From positions 1 through 33,748 of the forward strand of contig CASDYG010000010.1 of NCBI GenBank assembly GCA_949285555.1: a stretch of 33,748 nt of DNA, in the 5' to 3' direction. Origin of the DNA: an uncultured Eubacteriales bacterium. GTDB lineage: Bacteria; Bacillota; Clostridia; Peptostreptococcales; Anaerovoracaceae. Under the pieces are notes generated by a model. The model was not told the DNA's origin and searched no databases. It was given only the letters and a program-made list of their open reading frames with translations. Made by a program: the position numbers and the translations under genes. Shown piece after piece: positions 21,794-30,017 of the stretch. Each line of letters begins with the position of its first letter. The first letter of the stretch is position 1.

Positions 21794-23299
21794 ATGGATT
21801 TAAGAGATTTTTTGAAAAAAGATGATGTGTTTACTACCTCTATATTTGATATTGATGATAGGGGAAGGGGTATTGGCAAAGTATTAGAAGGTGCTATTTG
21901 TTTTGTGCCTGACGCCAGGCTAGGTGAACTGGTCAAGATTAAACTGGAAAAAGTAAAAAAGGGATTCTGTGAGGGAAGAATTTTAGAGACCCTTGAAAAA
22001 TCGCCTATTATAGATTATCAATATTGCCCATATTTACAAAGGGGATGTGGTGGTTGTAGTCTTGGTGGTGTCAATTATGAAGAACAACTGATGTTAAAAA
22101 AATGGAAGATTCTCAATGCTATCAGGCGCATTGGTGCAGTAAAGCTGGAGGATATTCAAAAAGAGCTGATAATTCAAGAATCGCCTGTTACAACTAACTA
22201 TCGCAACAAGGTAACATTCTTTGTTGACAATGGGAATGTAGGATTTAAGGGTAGAGGAAGTAGTAATGTGATAGACTGTGCTTCCTGCAAGCTTTTGGAA
22301 CCTGTAGTTGCCACCGGTTATAACGCGATTAGAGATTTTTTTAAAACCAACTCAGATGTTGGCATGCTTGTAAAAAGTGTAATGATAAGAAAAAGCGTCT
22401 ATCTGAATGAAAATAACGATGTTTTAGAAGAGGGAATTTTGGTGAAGCTGACATTCCATAAAGGTGTAAGGGACTCAGAGTTTCCATGGAATATTTTTGC
22501 GGCTAAAATTGATGAAAAAGCTACCCTGTTTTCCCTTTATGGGAATGAGCATATCGCAGGTGATCGTGTTACATATCATCATCTTTCCAATGGCAGAAGA
22601 CTGGAAATTTTACCAGAATCCTTTTATCAGATAAATGATAAGGTTGCAAAACTACTGTACGATGAAGTAGGGACAATCCTTATGTCGGTTATTGATGAAG
22701 TGGATGATACAGAGGAGAAATATATTAACGCCTCTTTGCTTAAATCTGCGGATAAGACTTTGATATTAGACTTATATTGTGGCTGTGGCTCTATAGGACT
22801 TGCTGTCGGCAGTAATACCTTAAATGTCAGGGGGATAGAGTTAAATCATGATGCTTTTTTAAGTGCAAACAGGAATGCAATGTTAAATGGACTTGTTTCA
22901 TATCAGTATTTGGAGGGCGCCTGCGAAAATAAAATAGAGGAAATATTAAAGGAAAATATATGGCAAAAGAAAGTGGCTATAGTAGATCCACCAAGGGCCG
23001 GATGTGATCATAGATTATTAGAAGCCATGGTCGATAATAGAATAGATCATATTATATATGTGTCATGTGATCCCGCTACACTGGCAAGAGATATAAGGCT
23101 CCTTGGGGAAATGGGATATAGGATTGTAAAAGTAAAGGCTTTTGACATGTTTCCACAGACGGTGGAGGTAGAGACGGTAGTGTTATTGTCTAAACTGAAT
23201 GTCGATAAGCACATAAGTGTTGAAGTAGAGCTGGATGAACTTGATTTGATAAGTGGTGAAAGTAAGGCAATATATACTCAAATCAAAGAATATGTTTGA
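21794..23299 (+). CDS. rlmD: 23S rRNA (uracil-5-)-methyltransferase, RlmD/RumA family
   Basis: 501 residues. An N-terminal TRAM domain (about 10-68) is followed by an Fe-S cluster region (Cys78, Cys85, Cys88, and Cys162 or Cys165 in CASCKLL), then the SAM-dependent domain: LDLYCGCGSIGLAVG, VRGIELNHDAFLSANRNAMLNG, IVDPPRAGCDHRLLEAM and the catalytic YVSCDPATLARD, ending in MFPQTVEVETVVLL. It methylates a uridine in 23S rRNA. The enzyme core is complete, so activity is likely. The present TGA at 23297 cuts off a conserved C-terminal extension whose remains continue in the same frame (next entries). Probably leaderless. Confidence 0.88.
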   Translation: MDLRDFLKKDDVFTTSIFDIDDRGRGIGKVLEGAICFVPDARLGELVKIKLEKVKKGFCEGRILETLEKSPIIDYQYCPYLQRGCGGCSLGGVNYEEQLMLKKWKILNAIRRIGAVKLEDIQKELIIQESPVTTNYRNKVTFFVDNGNVGFKGRGSSNVIDCASCKLLEPVVATGYNAIRDFFKTNSDVGMLVKSVMIRKSVYLNENNDVLEEGILVKLTFHKGVRDSEFPWNIFAAKIDEKATLFSLYGNEHIAGDRVTYHHLSNGRRLEILPESFYQINDKVAKLLYDEVGTILMSVIDEVDDTEEKYINASLLKSADKTLILDLYCGCGSIGLAVGSNTLNVRGIELNHDAFLSANRNAMLNGLVSYQYLEGACENKIEEILKENIWQKKVAIVDPPRAGCDHRLLEAMVDNRIDHIIYVSCDPATLARDIRLLGEMGYRIVKVKAFDMFPQTVEVETVVLLSKLNVDKHISVEVELDELDLISGESKAIYTQIKEYV

Positions 23300-23431
23300 A
23301 ATAAATTTCAATTAAAAGTTCCAACATTATATATTGCACAGATAAAAAGGGAATGTGGAATAGAGTTGAGAGAAAATTATAATAAATCAAAAAAAGAAAA
23401 ACAAATTATTCCACAATGTACACCTGAAAAA
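23300..23431 (+). pseudogene. Out-of-use C-terminal extension of the rlmD-family gene
   Basis: Directly after the TGA, the same frame continues for 44 codons: NKFQLKVPTLYIAQIKRE, then CGIELRENYNKSKKEK, ending PQCTPEK. I recognise the LYIAQIKR-x-CGI-x-x-x-ENYN-x-x-K-x-(D/E) to PQCPPEK pattern as a conserved Firmicute C-terminal extension of TrmA/RumA-type proteins that normally follows a segment like the IYTQIKEYV seen just before the stop. So the TGA is probably a secondary nonsense change or a recoded codon. The usual final segment (EK-x-x-x-x-DAL-x-HF-x-MI) is missing here and appears at 24314-24358. Confidence 0.6.
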
Positions 23432-23806
23432 ATAGATAGATTTTTCAAAACGGTTTTATCACAAAATGCAGAATAACTTAGGAAATATTTTCAAAAGAAT
23501 GCTGTTATAAAAGGGCATTGTACAAATGAGTTTTTTACCTTAGATGAGTATATAAAGGCAAATTGTGAATATCCAGGAAATTGGAACGGAGAAATAAAGA
23601 GAATTGAAAAAAATGAAGATACCATTATTTTAGCTTGTCGAGTTTTTTCAGCAGATAATAGTGAGTCTTTTCATGTAGTAAGTTTTATCAATCTTGAAAA
23701 TAATTTGATTATTGAAATGGATGAATATTGGTCTGATGATGGATTGGCACCAGAATGGCGTAAGAAAATGAAAATCGGAAAAGAATTAAATAAAATTGAA
23801 TTATAG
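23432..23806 (+). pseudogene. Broken NTF2/SnoaL-like protein gene
   Basis: The frame of the preceding tail runs on without a break into IDRFFKTVLSQNAE, a TAA at 23474, then LRKYFQKNAVIKGHCTNEFF and on to YIKANCEYPGNWNGEI, FHVVSFINLENNLIIEMDEYW, SDDGLAPEWRKKMKIGKEL, stop at 23804. This is a small nuclear-transport-factor-2-like (SnoaL) protein, often of unknown function. The TAA replaces one codon in an otherwise intact frame, and no in-frame start lies after it, so the gene is dead. Its own start codon is missing because it was joined to the rlmD tail. Confidence 0.65.
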
Positions 23807-23814
23807 GGGGAAAT

Positions 23815-24228
23815 ATGAAAAAGTATATTGGAATAGCCTTAGCTTTAATCTGTATCCTATCGTTGACTTCTTGTGGTACTAATAAAAAAATAACTTTACC
23901 TGAACCTAAAAATATAGCAGAAATTGAAATTGTGAATAATACTTCAAAAAGTGATAAGAAAATTACAGAACAAGATGAAATTTCTAAAATTATTAGTGAA
24001 ATAAAGGAAAACATTAAAAATACAGGAAAAGAAAGTGTTAGTGACCAACCTGTAAACATAGATGACTATATTATTATTAAATTTCACCACGAGAATACAG
24101 TTGGAAACCCAAGTATAGCTTATTTGTATAATGATAATGGCATAAGTTATATAGAACAGCCTTATTCAGGTATATGGAGGTTAAAAGAAGAAATATTTGA
24201 AAATATCAGTAGTGACTTGACTAAATAG
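23815..24228 (+). CDS. Small lipoprotein of unknown function (DUF5301-like)
   Basis: 137 residues with a lipoprotein signal peptide: MKKYIGIALALICILSLTSCG, lipobox LTSC with Cys20 as the lipidated residue. The mature part is charged, with a beta-type N-terminal strand (IAEIEIVNN), a helix (QDEISKIISEIKENIKNTG) and a C-terminal strand region ending in YSGIWRLKEEIFENI, consistent with the DUF5301 group as I remember it. SD GGGGG precedes the ATG. It lies in the inserted 0.9 kb segment between the two halves of the rlmD extension and has its own terminator. Confidence 0.7.
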   Translation: MKKYIGIALALICILSLTSCGTNKKITLPEPKNIAEIEIVNNTSKSDKKITEQDEISKIISEIKENIKNTGKESVSDQPVNIDDYIIIKFHHENTVGNPSIAYLYNDNGISYIEQPYSGIWRLKEEIFENISSDLTK

Positions 24229-24268
24229 GTTCGAGTTCGAGCAAATAATTTAAAAGATACTAACACAG

Positions 24269-24301
24269 AACAGTAAATCAAAAAGGTTTACTGTTTTTTT
24301 T
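24269..24301 (+). terminator. Terminator of the lipoprotein gene
   Basis: Perfect 9-bp stem AACAGTAAA / TTTACTGTT, loop of 9, followed by a T-run. Confidence 0.9.
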
Positions 24302-24313
24302 GTCTAAAAGCGG

Positions 24314-24358
24314 AAAGAAGGACACATGGATGCGTTAAGGCATTTTAAGATGATTTAA
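24314..24358 (+). pseudogene. Detached last segment of the rlmD-family extension
   Basis: Reads KEGHMDALRHFKMI and stops at TAA 24356. It matches the typical end of the extension (EK-x-x-x-x-DALRHFKMI) that is missing after PQCTPEK at 23431. The two pieces join to PQCTPEK + EGHMDALRHFKMI if about 0.89 kb is removed, and both junctions fall at GAAA-type sequence. Confidence 0.5.
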
Positions 24359-24376
24359 TAGAAATGGAGGGTATTT

Positions 24377-24658
24377 ATGAGATGGATATTAAAAATAATT
24401 TTATTTCCAATTAGATTGCTGTTAAGTATCCTCACTGCATTTCTGACATTTCTACTTGGTATCGGAACAGCCCTACTGTATTTGCTGATGATTTTTTGCA
24501 TATTTGGAGCAATTGCCTCTTTTCTGCAAAAAGAAGTTACCATCGGAATCGAAGCATTGATTATTGGATTCTTAGTTAGTCCATACGGAATACCGATGGT
24601 TGGAGCAACAGTTATAGCTTTTTTACAAGGTATCAATGAAGCGATAAAATCAATCTAA
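24377..24658 (+). CDS. CD1845-like small membrane protein (conjugative-element associated)
   Basis: 93 residues, very hydrophobic: helices about 3-25, 27-48 and 55-85. The frame MRWILKIILFPIRLLLSIL and the end GIEALIIGFLVSPYGIPMVGATVIAFLQGINEAIKSI match my memory of the CD1845 family, small proteins carried by Tn1549-type conjugative elements of Clostridia. SD GGAGGG precedes the ATG and a terminator follows, so the gene may still be expressed. Neighbouring debris (broken replication-type gene at 24745) supports a decayed integrative element. Confidence 0.7.
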   Translation: MRWILKIILFPIRLLLSILTAFLTFLLGIGTALLYLLMIFCIFGAIASFLQKEVTIGIEALIIGFLVSPYGIPMVGATVIAFLQGINEAIKSI

Positions 24659-24681
24659 AAAATTTCATAAAAATGGTTACC

Positions 24682-24714
24682 AAAGGCGATATAAGAAAAA
24701 ACTATCGTCTTTTT
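24682..24714 (+). terminator. Terminator of the CD1845-like gene
   Basis: Stem AAAGGCGATA / TATCGTCTTT (one G-U), loop of 11, T-run. Confidence 0.8.
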
Positions 24715-24744
24715 ATTTGGAAAAAGAAATGAGTGTTTGATGGT

Positions 24745-24903
24745 ATGTATTTATTTGATGAACAACCTATAGTAGTAAATAAAACTCTTGTAAGAGAATT
24801 AGGATTAATCGAAGTGTTTGCACTACAGTAGAACAATTATTGGATAGAAATAAAAAAAGCGGGGAAGAATTACATGACGGAAAATATTGGATATATATTT
24901 AAA
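24745..24903 (+). pseudogene. Broken N-terminal fragment of a mobile-element replication-type (winged-helix) protein
   Basis: ATG at 24745 reads MYLFDEQPIVVNKTLVRELG, then LIEVFALQ, an in-frame TAG, and NNYWIEIKKAGKN. Further on, the +1 frame gives HDGKYWIYI. Intact relatives read LFDEQPIVVN-x-x-LA-x-x-IGLNEAI-x-LQQLNYWIEIN-x-x-x-GKN-x-x-DGKYWIYN, found in phage and ICE replication proteins. So one stop and one frameshift broke it, and the rest of the gene is gone. Confidence 0.6.
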
Positions 24904-24940
24904 GATATCAGGATACTTTAAATATTTTCACAAAAAAGGC

Positions 24941-24969
24941 TTGTTAGAATAAACTAACTAATGTATAAT
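24941..24969 (+). promoter_or_regulatory. tetR promoter with TetR operator
   Basis: TTGTTA (24941-24946), 17-base spacer, TATAAT (24964-24969). The inverted repeat GTTAG-N6-CTAAC (24943-24958) overlaps the -35 box and spacer. The same repeat with the same spacing occurs at 25710-25725, before the first ABC gene. Confidence 0.75.
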
Positions 24970-25011
24970 GTACTTATTGACGGTATCGTCGGTATATGGA
25001 AAGGTATAAAT

Positions 25012-25602
25012 ATGTGTGCTGCAAAAAGGCTAAGTGAGACAGAGCGAAAGCAAGAAATTATGGATGCTGCCGCCAGGATAATTTCATCTAAGGGGCTTGA
25101 AAAAACCACCATGGAAGATATTATTGCAGGAACTACTCTATCTAAGGGTGGAGTATATCATTATTATGGCAGCGTCATTGAAATTTTTAAAGATATAATG
25201 CTACGTGGTATTGAATACAGAGAAACCGTTATAAAGCAGCATTTACATGGTGAAAAGCAACCTGTTGTAACAAGAGATTTTATTGCTAGGGAGCTTGTAA
25301 ACAAAATGCTGGATGACAATCCATATATGCCACTATACATTGAACTGCTTATTGCAAAGAAGAGAAATCCAGAACTAAGTGACTTAATGTCAGAATTAAA
25401 GGAGAAGACAAAAACAAGGCTCAATTTTTTGACGAGGGATGTTCCAGAATGGCTGGATGATCCTAATATTTTTGAGTTTATAACTAATTTTATTAATGCG
25501 ATCATTTTGGCATCAGATGTACTGGAAGCGAGAGAGAATCTTGCCAGAAATAGACATATTTTAGAGAAGATGATTCTAAACATCATGGATGAAAATGTAT
25601 AG
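25012..25602 (+). CDS. TetR-family transcriptional regulator
   Basis: 196 residues from the ATG at 25012. The frame opens at 24961, but that position lies inside the promoter, upstream of the expected transcription start, and GGAAAGG precedes the 25012 ATG at a good distance. The HTH is clear: RKQEIMDAAARIISSKGLEKTTMEDIIAGTTLSKGGVYHYYGSVIEIFKDIM (TetR signature TT-x-x-DI...SKG-x-YHYY). The all-helical C-terminal part binds the ligand. It probably represses itself and the downstream transporter genes through the GTTAG-N6-CTAAC sites; the inducer is presumably linked to the transported compound. Confidence 0.92.
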   Translation: MCAAKRLSETERKQEIMDAAARIISSKGLEKTTMEDIIAGTTLSKGGVYHYYGSVIEIFKDIMLRGIEYRETVIKQHLHGEKQPVVTRDFIARELVNKMLDDNPYMPLYIELLIAKKRNPELSDLMSELKEKTKTRLNFLTRDVPEWLDDPNIFEFITNFINAIILASDVLEARENLARNRHILEKMILNIMDENV

Positions 25603-25709
25603 GGTTAGAATATAAAATTCTAGAATATTGGTGTGTACAACGGATTATACACATGCTGTTAATGATAATATTCATTTTCGACAGTAGAGGAAAATTTTTT
25701 TAAATATAT

Positions 25710-25725
25710 GTTAGCGAATACTAAC
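25710..25725 (+). promoter_or_regulatory. Second TetR operator, before the ABC/ECF genes
   Basis: GTTAG CGAATA CTAAC, same half-sites and spacing as 24943-24958. It ends 17 bases before the ATG. A weak promoter TTCGAC-17-TTAAAT (25677-25705) lies just upstream, so bound repressor would sit at the transcription start. Confidence 0.7.
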
Positions 25726-25742
25726 GGAAGGGAGATAAAATA

Positions 25743-27680
25743 ATGGAAGGTGAAAAGCATAATGACAGACTTCATAATGCTAATGAAAAGCCCAATGTTC
25801 CAAAAGCCAAGGCAAAAAAGCAAAAGTTAAATGGGACTCTGATTCATGAGGTAGAAAGTTTAAATTTGGATGTCCCTGATGAGATTATGCAGCGAATAGA
25901 AAGCGATGCCACGCAAAGTGAACAAAAGCCCAAAATAAGCATGGGTGAATTAAATAAGGCGCTTATGGCTATTGCTCCGGAATATAAGGGGAAAATGAGG
26001 TTCTCAATTATATTTGCTTGTATAGGAGAGCTTTTTGGGTTTGCCACTTACTTTTTTAGTGCCTATGCTGCAGGCTGGCTTATAAAAAATGCCGGTGGGA
26101 ACATAACCGCATTTGATGGGCTTTTAAAATATGCCTTGTTAGCAATATGCTCACTAATACTTTATTTTATATTTACTGGCGTTAGTACAACCATTTCACA
26201 TAAAGTATCCTTTTCAATCTTATCAAAGCTGAGACAGACCCTGTTTGAAAAGCTTAAGAAAATCCCAATGGGATACCTAATTGATAATCCGGTAGGGAAA
26301 ATAAAGGTAATAATTATGGATAGGGTATCGGATATGGAAGATTGGGTGGCTCACCTCATGCCGGAGCTTCCTAGCAAGCTAATGCATCCAATACTATGCA
26401 TAGTGATTATATTTTGCTTAGACTGGCGAATAGGTCTTTCTATATTTGTTCCAGTGCCAATTGCCTTTATCGGTATGGCTACTATGATGTATAAGTATCG
26501 CAGTAGAATGGCTGTGTGGCTTTCAAGCTATGCGAATGTTGCAGATAGAAGCACTGAGTATGTTCGGGGAATACCAGTTATAAAAGCCTTTGTGCAAGAT
26601 AAGCTTTCGTATGGGAAATTTTCCGATGCGGTAAAATTTTACCATTTCTCGACGATGAAGTGGTGGAGACAGAGCTGGTTTGGAAAAGCGTTAATGACAG
26701 CAGCCATGATGTCACCACAGTTAGCTAGTATGCCACTGGCATTCTATCTATATGGCAATGGAGAAATTGAAATACAGACCTTGCTTTTAGCTCTTGTTCT
26801 TCCAATTACAATACTGCCACAGGCTTATACAATTATAATGAGCTTTGAACTGTTTCAAATGGCCTCAAATACATGGGTATCCATTCAGGAACTACTGGAT
26901 CTTCCTATACAAAAAAGACCTGATTCAGAAGAAAGGGTGAATTTAAATAATAATAAGGGGATAAGGTTTGATAGTGTAAGCTTCTCATATTACGACGGCG
27001 TGCAGGTGCTTAATAATATTTCCTTTGAAACAAAGCCAGGTGAGGTAACCGCTTTGGTGGGGCCATCTGGAGGAGGAAAGTCAACAATTGCCAAGCTGCT
27101 TGCAGGATTTTGGGATCAGACAGAGGGAAGCATATATCTTGGAGGTGTAGATACAAGAGAAATCTCTTTTAAGCAGCTTGCAGAAGAAATATCATTTGTA
27201 TCGCAGGATAACTTCCTCTTTGATGTTAGTTTAAGAGATAACATAAGGCTTGGTAATCCCAATGCGAGTGAAGCTGAGATTATTGCAGCATCTAAAGCCG
27301 CCCATTGCCATGAATTCATTATGAATCTTCCTGATGGTTATGATACTAAGGCTGGAGAAGCGGGTGGTGCGTTATCAGGTGGCGAAAGGCAACGAATAAC
27401 CCTTGCAAGGGCAATGTTAAAGCCGGCATCTACCATTATCCTTGATGAAGCTACTGCATATGCAGATCCTGAAAATGAAGCGTTAATTCAGGAAGCAATC
27501 TCAGAGCTTGTAAAAGAGAAAAATCTAGTAATGGTTGCCCATCGTTTAAATACAATTAAGCAGGCACATCAAATAATACTTATTGACAAAGGCAAAATTA
27601 TTGCCAGAGGAACACACGAAGAGCTTCTAAAGGAACCACTTTATGCCGGACTTTGGAAACAATACTTAGGGGAGGAGTAA
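25743..27680 (+). CDS. ABC half-transporter, IrtA/YbtP-like (first of pair)
   Basis: 645 residues. An unusual charged N-terminal extension of about 80 residues (1-80) precedes six membrane helices (about 88-370) and the nucleotide-binding domain: Walker A GPSGGGKST, signature LSGGERQR, Walker B STIILDEATAYADPENE, switch His in VAHRLNT. All catalytic residues are intact. The D-loop variant ATAYADPENE is like that of the exporter-fold importers YbtPQ/IrtAB rather than the usual ATSSVD. SD GGAAGGGAG precedes the ATG. The partner gene begins 3 bases after the stop and the ECF genes follow. Role in uptake of an iron-chelate, haem-like or other compound is inferred from the context, not shown. Confidence 0.88.
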   Translation: MEGEKHNDRLHNANEKPNVPKAKAKKQKLNGTLIHEVESLNLDVPDEIMQRIESDATQSEQKPKISMGELNKALMAIAPEYKGKMRFSIIFACIGELFGFATYFFSAYAAGWLIKNAGGNITAFDGLLKYALLAICSLILYFIFTGVSTTISHKVSFSILSKLRQTLFEKLKKIPMGYLIDNPVGKIKVIIMDRVSDMEDWVAHLMPELPSKLMHPILCIVIIFCLDWRIGLSIFVPVPIAFIGMATMMYKYRSRMAVWLSSYANVADRSTEYVRGIPVIKAFVQDKLSYGKFSDAVKFYHFSTMKWWRQSWFGKALMTAAMMSPQLASMPLAFYLYGNGEIEIQTLLLALVLPITILPQAYTIIMSFELFQMASNTWVSIQELLDLPIQKRPDSEERVNLNNNKGIRFDSVSFSYYDGVQVLNNISFETKPGEVTALVGPSGGGKSTIAKLLAGFWDQTEGSIYLGGVDTREISFKQLAEEISFVSQDNFLFDVSLRDNIRLGNPNASEAEIIAASKAAHCHEFIMNLPDGYDTKAGEAGGALSGGERQRITLARAMLKPASTIILDEATAYADPENEALIQEAISELVKEKNLVMVAHRLNTIKQAHQIILIDKGKIIARGTHEELLKEPLYAGLWKQYLGEE

Positions 27681-27683
27681 AAG

Positions 27684-29420
27684 ATGGAATTTCTGAGATT
27701 ATCTATAAAACTAGCCGGACAATATAAGAATCGTCTCAAAGCTGGTATCTTGCTTATTTTTCTGCAAAATGCTTCCATGCTTGTCGCCTTCTTCGCACTG
27801 TATCTTGGATTCGGCTGGATGCATGAAACAAGCGAAAAGCATCTGTGGATAATATTTGGTGTGCTTGTCATATCATTTTTATTCAACTTCCTTACAGGAT
27901 GGGCCAAAAGTGGGCTTAGCGACGGTGTGTTTTTCGGTATTTTTAAGGATTACAGACTTGAGGTTGGCGAGAAACTAAAGAAAGCTCCGATGGGATATTT
28001 TGCAGAACAAAGTCTGTCGAGAATTATGGCTGCATTTACCAATGTGATGAAAAGCCTTGAGAATTACTCTGCAATGAGTATAGATTTTACTGTTTCTGGA
28101 ATATCAATATCATTTTTTCTGCTCATTGGAATGTTTGGTGTAAATACTAAGATAGGTTTTTTAACATTAATATGCCTAATCATTATCTGGCTTTGCTTTT
28201 TTGTCATGATGCGTCTTGCAAAGAGGGAGGTGATAGGTGAACACAAGGCGCTAACTGATGTAGGGGATGCTTTGGTTGATAGTATTAGTGGAGTACCTGT
28301 TCTTCGTAGCTTTCCATACGCAGATAAAGGAGTGGTAGAGGAGATTCATGCTAAGTTAGCAACTACTTCTGAGAAGCTTATGAAAATACAGATTCACTTT
28401 GAAATCATATTTGTAATCTTTTCAAGAATTTTCTCCACTGTAATAAATCTTTCCAGTCTGCTTGTTACGTTGTTTTCATGCTATCTGTATACAAAAGGAG
28501 AGGTCCTTCTGCCACAGGCACTAACTGTTTCGGCAGCTGGCTTTATGATTTTTGGAGGCTTGAAACAGCTGGAGAATGCAGCAGTTTTGATGGTGAAAAA
28601 TCCTGCTAATATGCAGTATCTGGAAGATGTATTAGATATTCCTGAAATAAAGGATGGCAGTCTTGAGGTGATGGAAAATAAGGATATTACTTTTGAAAAT
28701 GTACACTTTAGCTATGATAATCGAAATTCGGTACTTAAAGATATTTCCTTTACCATTCCGCAAGGTTCAAAAACTGCTATCGTAGGACCATCGGGATCAG
28801 GGAAAACTACTATTATAAATTTAATAGCACGTTTTCATGATGTTGATAGTGGAAAAATCAGCTTGGGGGGAAAGGATATACGCGAATATAAGGTGGAAAG
28901 CCTATTGAAAAATTTATCTCTGGTTTTTCAAGATGTATATCTGTTCCAAGATACAATAGAAAATAATATTCGTTTTGCAAAGCCTGATGCAAGTCATGAA
29001 GAGGTAGTAGAAGCTGCTAAAAAGGCGAGATGTCACAATTTCATTATGGAGCTTTCCGACGGATACAATACTGTGGTAGGGGAAGGTGGCAGCTCACTTT
29101 CAGGAGGAGAAAAACAACGTATCTCCATAGCAAGAGCCTTGTTAAAAAATGCACCTATCATTCTTTTGGACGAGGCAACAAGCTCTGTGGATCCGGAAAA
29201 TGAACATGAGATTTTGGCGGCGATAGAAGAACTATCGAAAGGTCATACGGTTATTTCCATAGCCCATAGGCTTTCTACCGTTAGAAATGCAGATCAGATC
29301 CTGGTTATCGAAGACGGTAAGTTGGTGCAAGAAGGAAAACATGACGAGTTGATAGAGGCAGAAGGTATATATAGAGCGTTTATAGAAGCACGTGAGCGTG
29401 CCAGCAACTGGACTTTATAA
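27684..29420 (+). CDS. ABC half-transporter, IrtB/YbtQ-like (second of pair)
   Basis: 578 residues with six membrane helices (about 20-310) and an intact nucleotide-binding domain: Walker A GPSGSGKTT, signature LSGGEKQRISIARALLK, Walker B PIILLDEATSSVDPENE, switch His in IAHRLST. It starts 3 bases after the first ABC gene with SD GGGGAGG spanning that stop, so the two are translationally close and should form a heterodimer with two active sites, unlike the MarR-linked pair. The next gene, an ECF S component, starts 18 bases later. Confidence 0.88.
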   Translation: MEFLRLSIKLAGQYKNRLKAGILLIFLQNASMLVAFFALYLGFGWMHETSEKHLWIIFGVLVISFLFNFLTGWAKSGLSDGVFFGIFKDYRLEVGEKLKKAPMGYFAEQSLSRIMAAFTNVMKSLENYSAMSIDFTVSGISISFFLLIGMFGVNTKIGFLTLICLIIIWLCFFVMMRLAKREVIGEHKALTDVGDALVDSISGVPVLRSFPYADKGVVEEIHAKLATTSEKLMKIQIHFEIIFVIFSRIFSTVINLSSLLVTLFSCYLYTKGEVLLPQALTVSAAGFMIFGGLKQLENAAVLMVKNPANMQYLEDVLDIPEIKDGSLEVMENKDITFENVHFSYDNRNSVLKDISFTIPQGSKTAIVGPSGSGKTTIINLIARFHDVDSGKISLGGKDIREYKVESLLKNLSLVFQDVYLFQDTIENNIRFAKPDASHEEVVEAAKKARCHNFIMELSDGYNTVVGEGGSSLSGGEKQRISIARALLKNAPIILLDEATSSVDPENEHEILAAIEELSKGHTVISIAHRLSTVRNADQILVIEDGKLVQEGKHDELIEAEGIYRAFIEARERASNWTL

Positions 29421-29438
29421 AATCGAAAAGGAGGAATT

Positions 29439-30017
29439 ATGAAGGGAAATTTGAAAATCAAAGATTTAGTGACAATTGGTGTCTTTGCTGTAATTTACTT
29501 TATAGTAATGTTTGCAGTAGGTATGATGGGTATGATACCTATATTATTTTTAGTATATCCTACAGTACTTGGTATAGTAGGAGGAACTATTGTCATGTTA
29601 TTTATGGCAAAAGTGCAAAAACCTTGGGCATTATTTATTTTCGGGATATTATCACCACTAATCATGTTTGCCATGGGACACACATATGTATTGGCTCTGC
29701 ATGGAATTATTGTAATGCTTATTGCTGAAATGATAAGGAGAATGGGCGGTTATAATTCATTTAAATATAACATGTTTGCGTATGCAATATTTAATACATG
29801 GATCTGTGGTTCGCTCATGCAAATGTTGCTTGCAAAAGAAAAATATATGGAATTATCTATGATGATGGGAGAAGACTATGCTTATGCAATCGAAAAATTG
29901 ATAACATATCCGCATATGGCATTAGTATATTTAGGTGCTATCATCGGTGGAATTATTGGTGCATATATTGGAAAGGCGCTACTAAAAAAACATTTTAGTA
30001 AAGCAGGAATTGCATAG
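29439..30017 (+). CDS. ECF transporter S component, MptD/Trep_Strep family
   Basis: 192 residues, five or six hydrophobic segments. The N-terminus KIKDLVTIGVFAVIYFIVMFAVGMMGMIPILFLVYPTVLGIVGGTIVMLFMAKV follows the MptD/Trep_Strep S-component pattern (LKTKDLI-x-IGIF-x-A-Y-F..., GMIP, then a KV turn). This subunit captures the substrate and docks on the T/A module encoded by the next two genes. SD AAGGAGG precedes the ATG. The substrate of this family is not settled; association with ABC pairs of the IrtAB type is a recurring layout as I recall it. Confidence 0.82.
   Translation: MKGNLKIKDLVTIGVFAVIYFIVMFAVGMMGMIPILFLVYPTVLGIVGGTIVMLFMAKVQKPWALFIFGILSPLIMFAMGHTYVLALHGIIVMLIAEMIRRMGGYNSFKYNMFAYAIFNTWICGSLMQMLLAKEKYMELSMMMGEDYAYAIEKLITYPHMALVYLGAIIGGIIGAYIGKALLKKHFSKAGIA

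Noticed and set aside
24961-25011. Longer tetR with start at 24961
   Set aside because: That ATG lies between the -35 and the end of the -10 box of the promoter, before the expected transcription start; the 25012 ATG has an SD.
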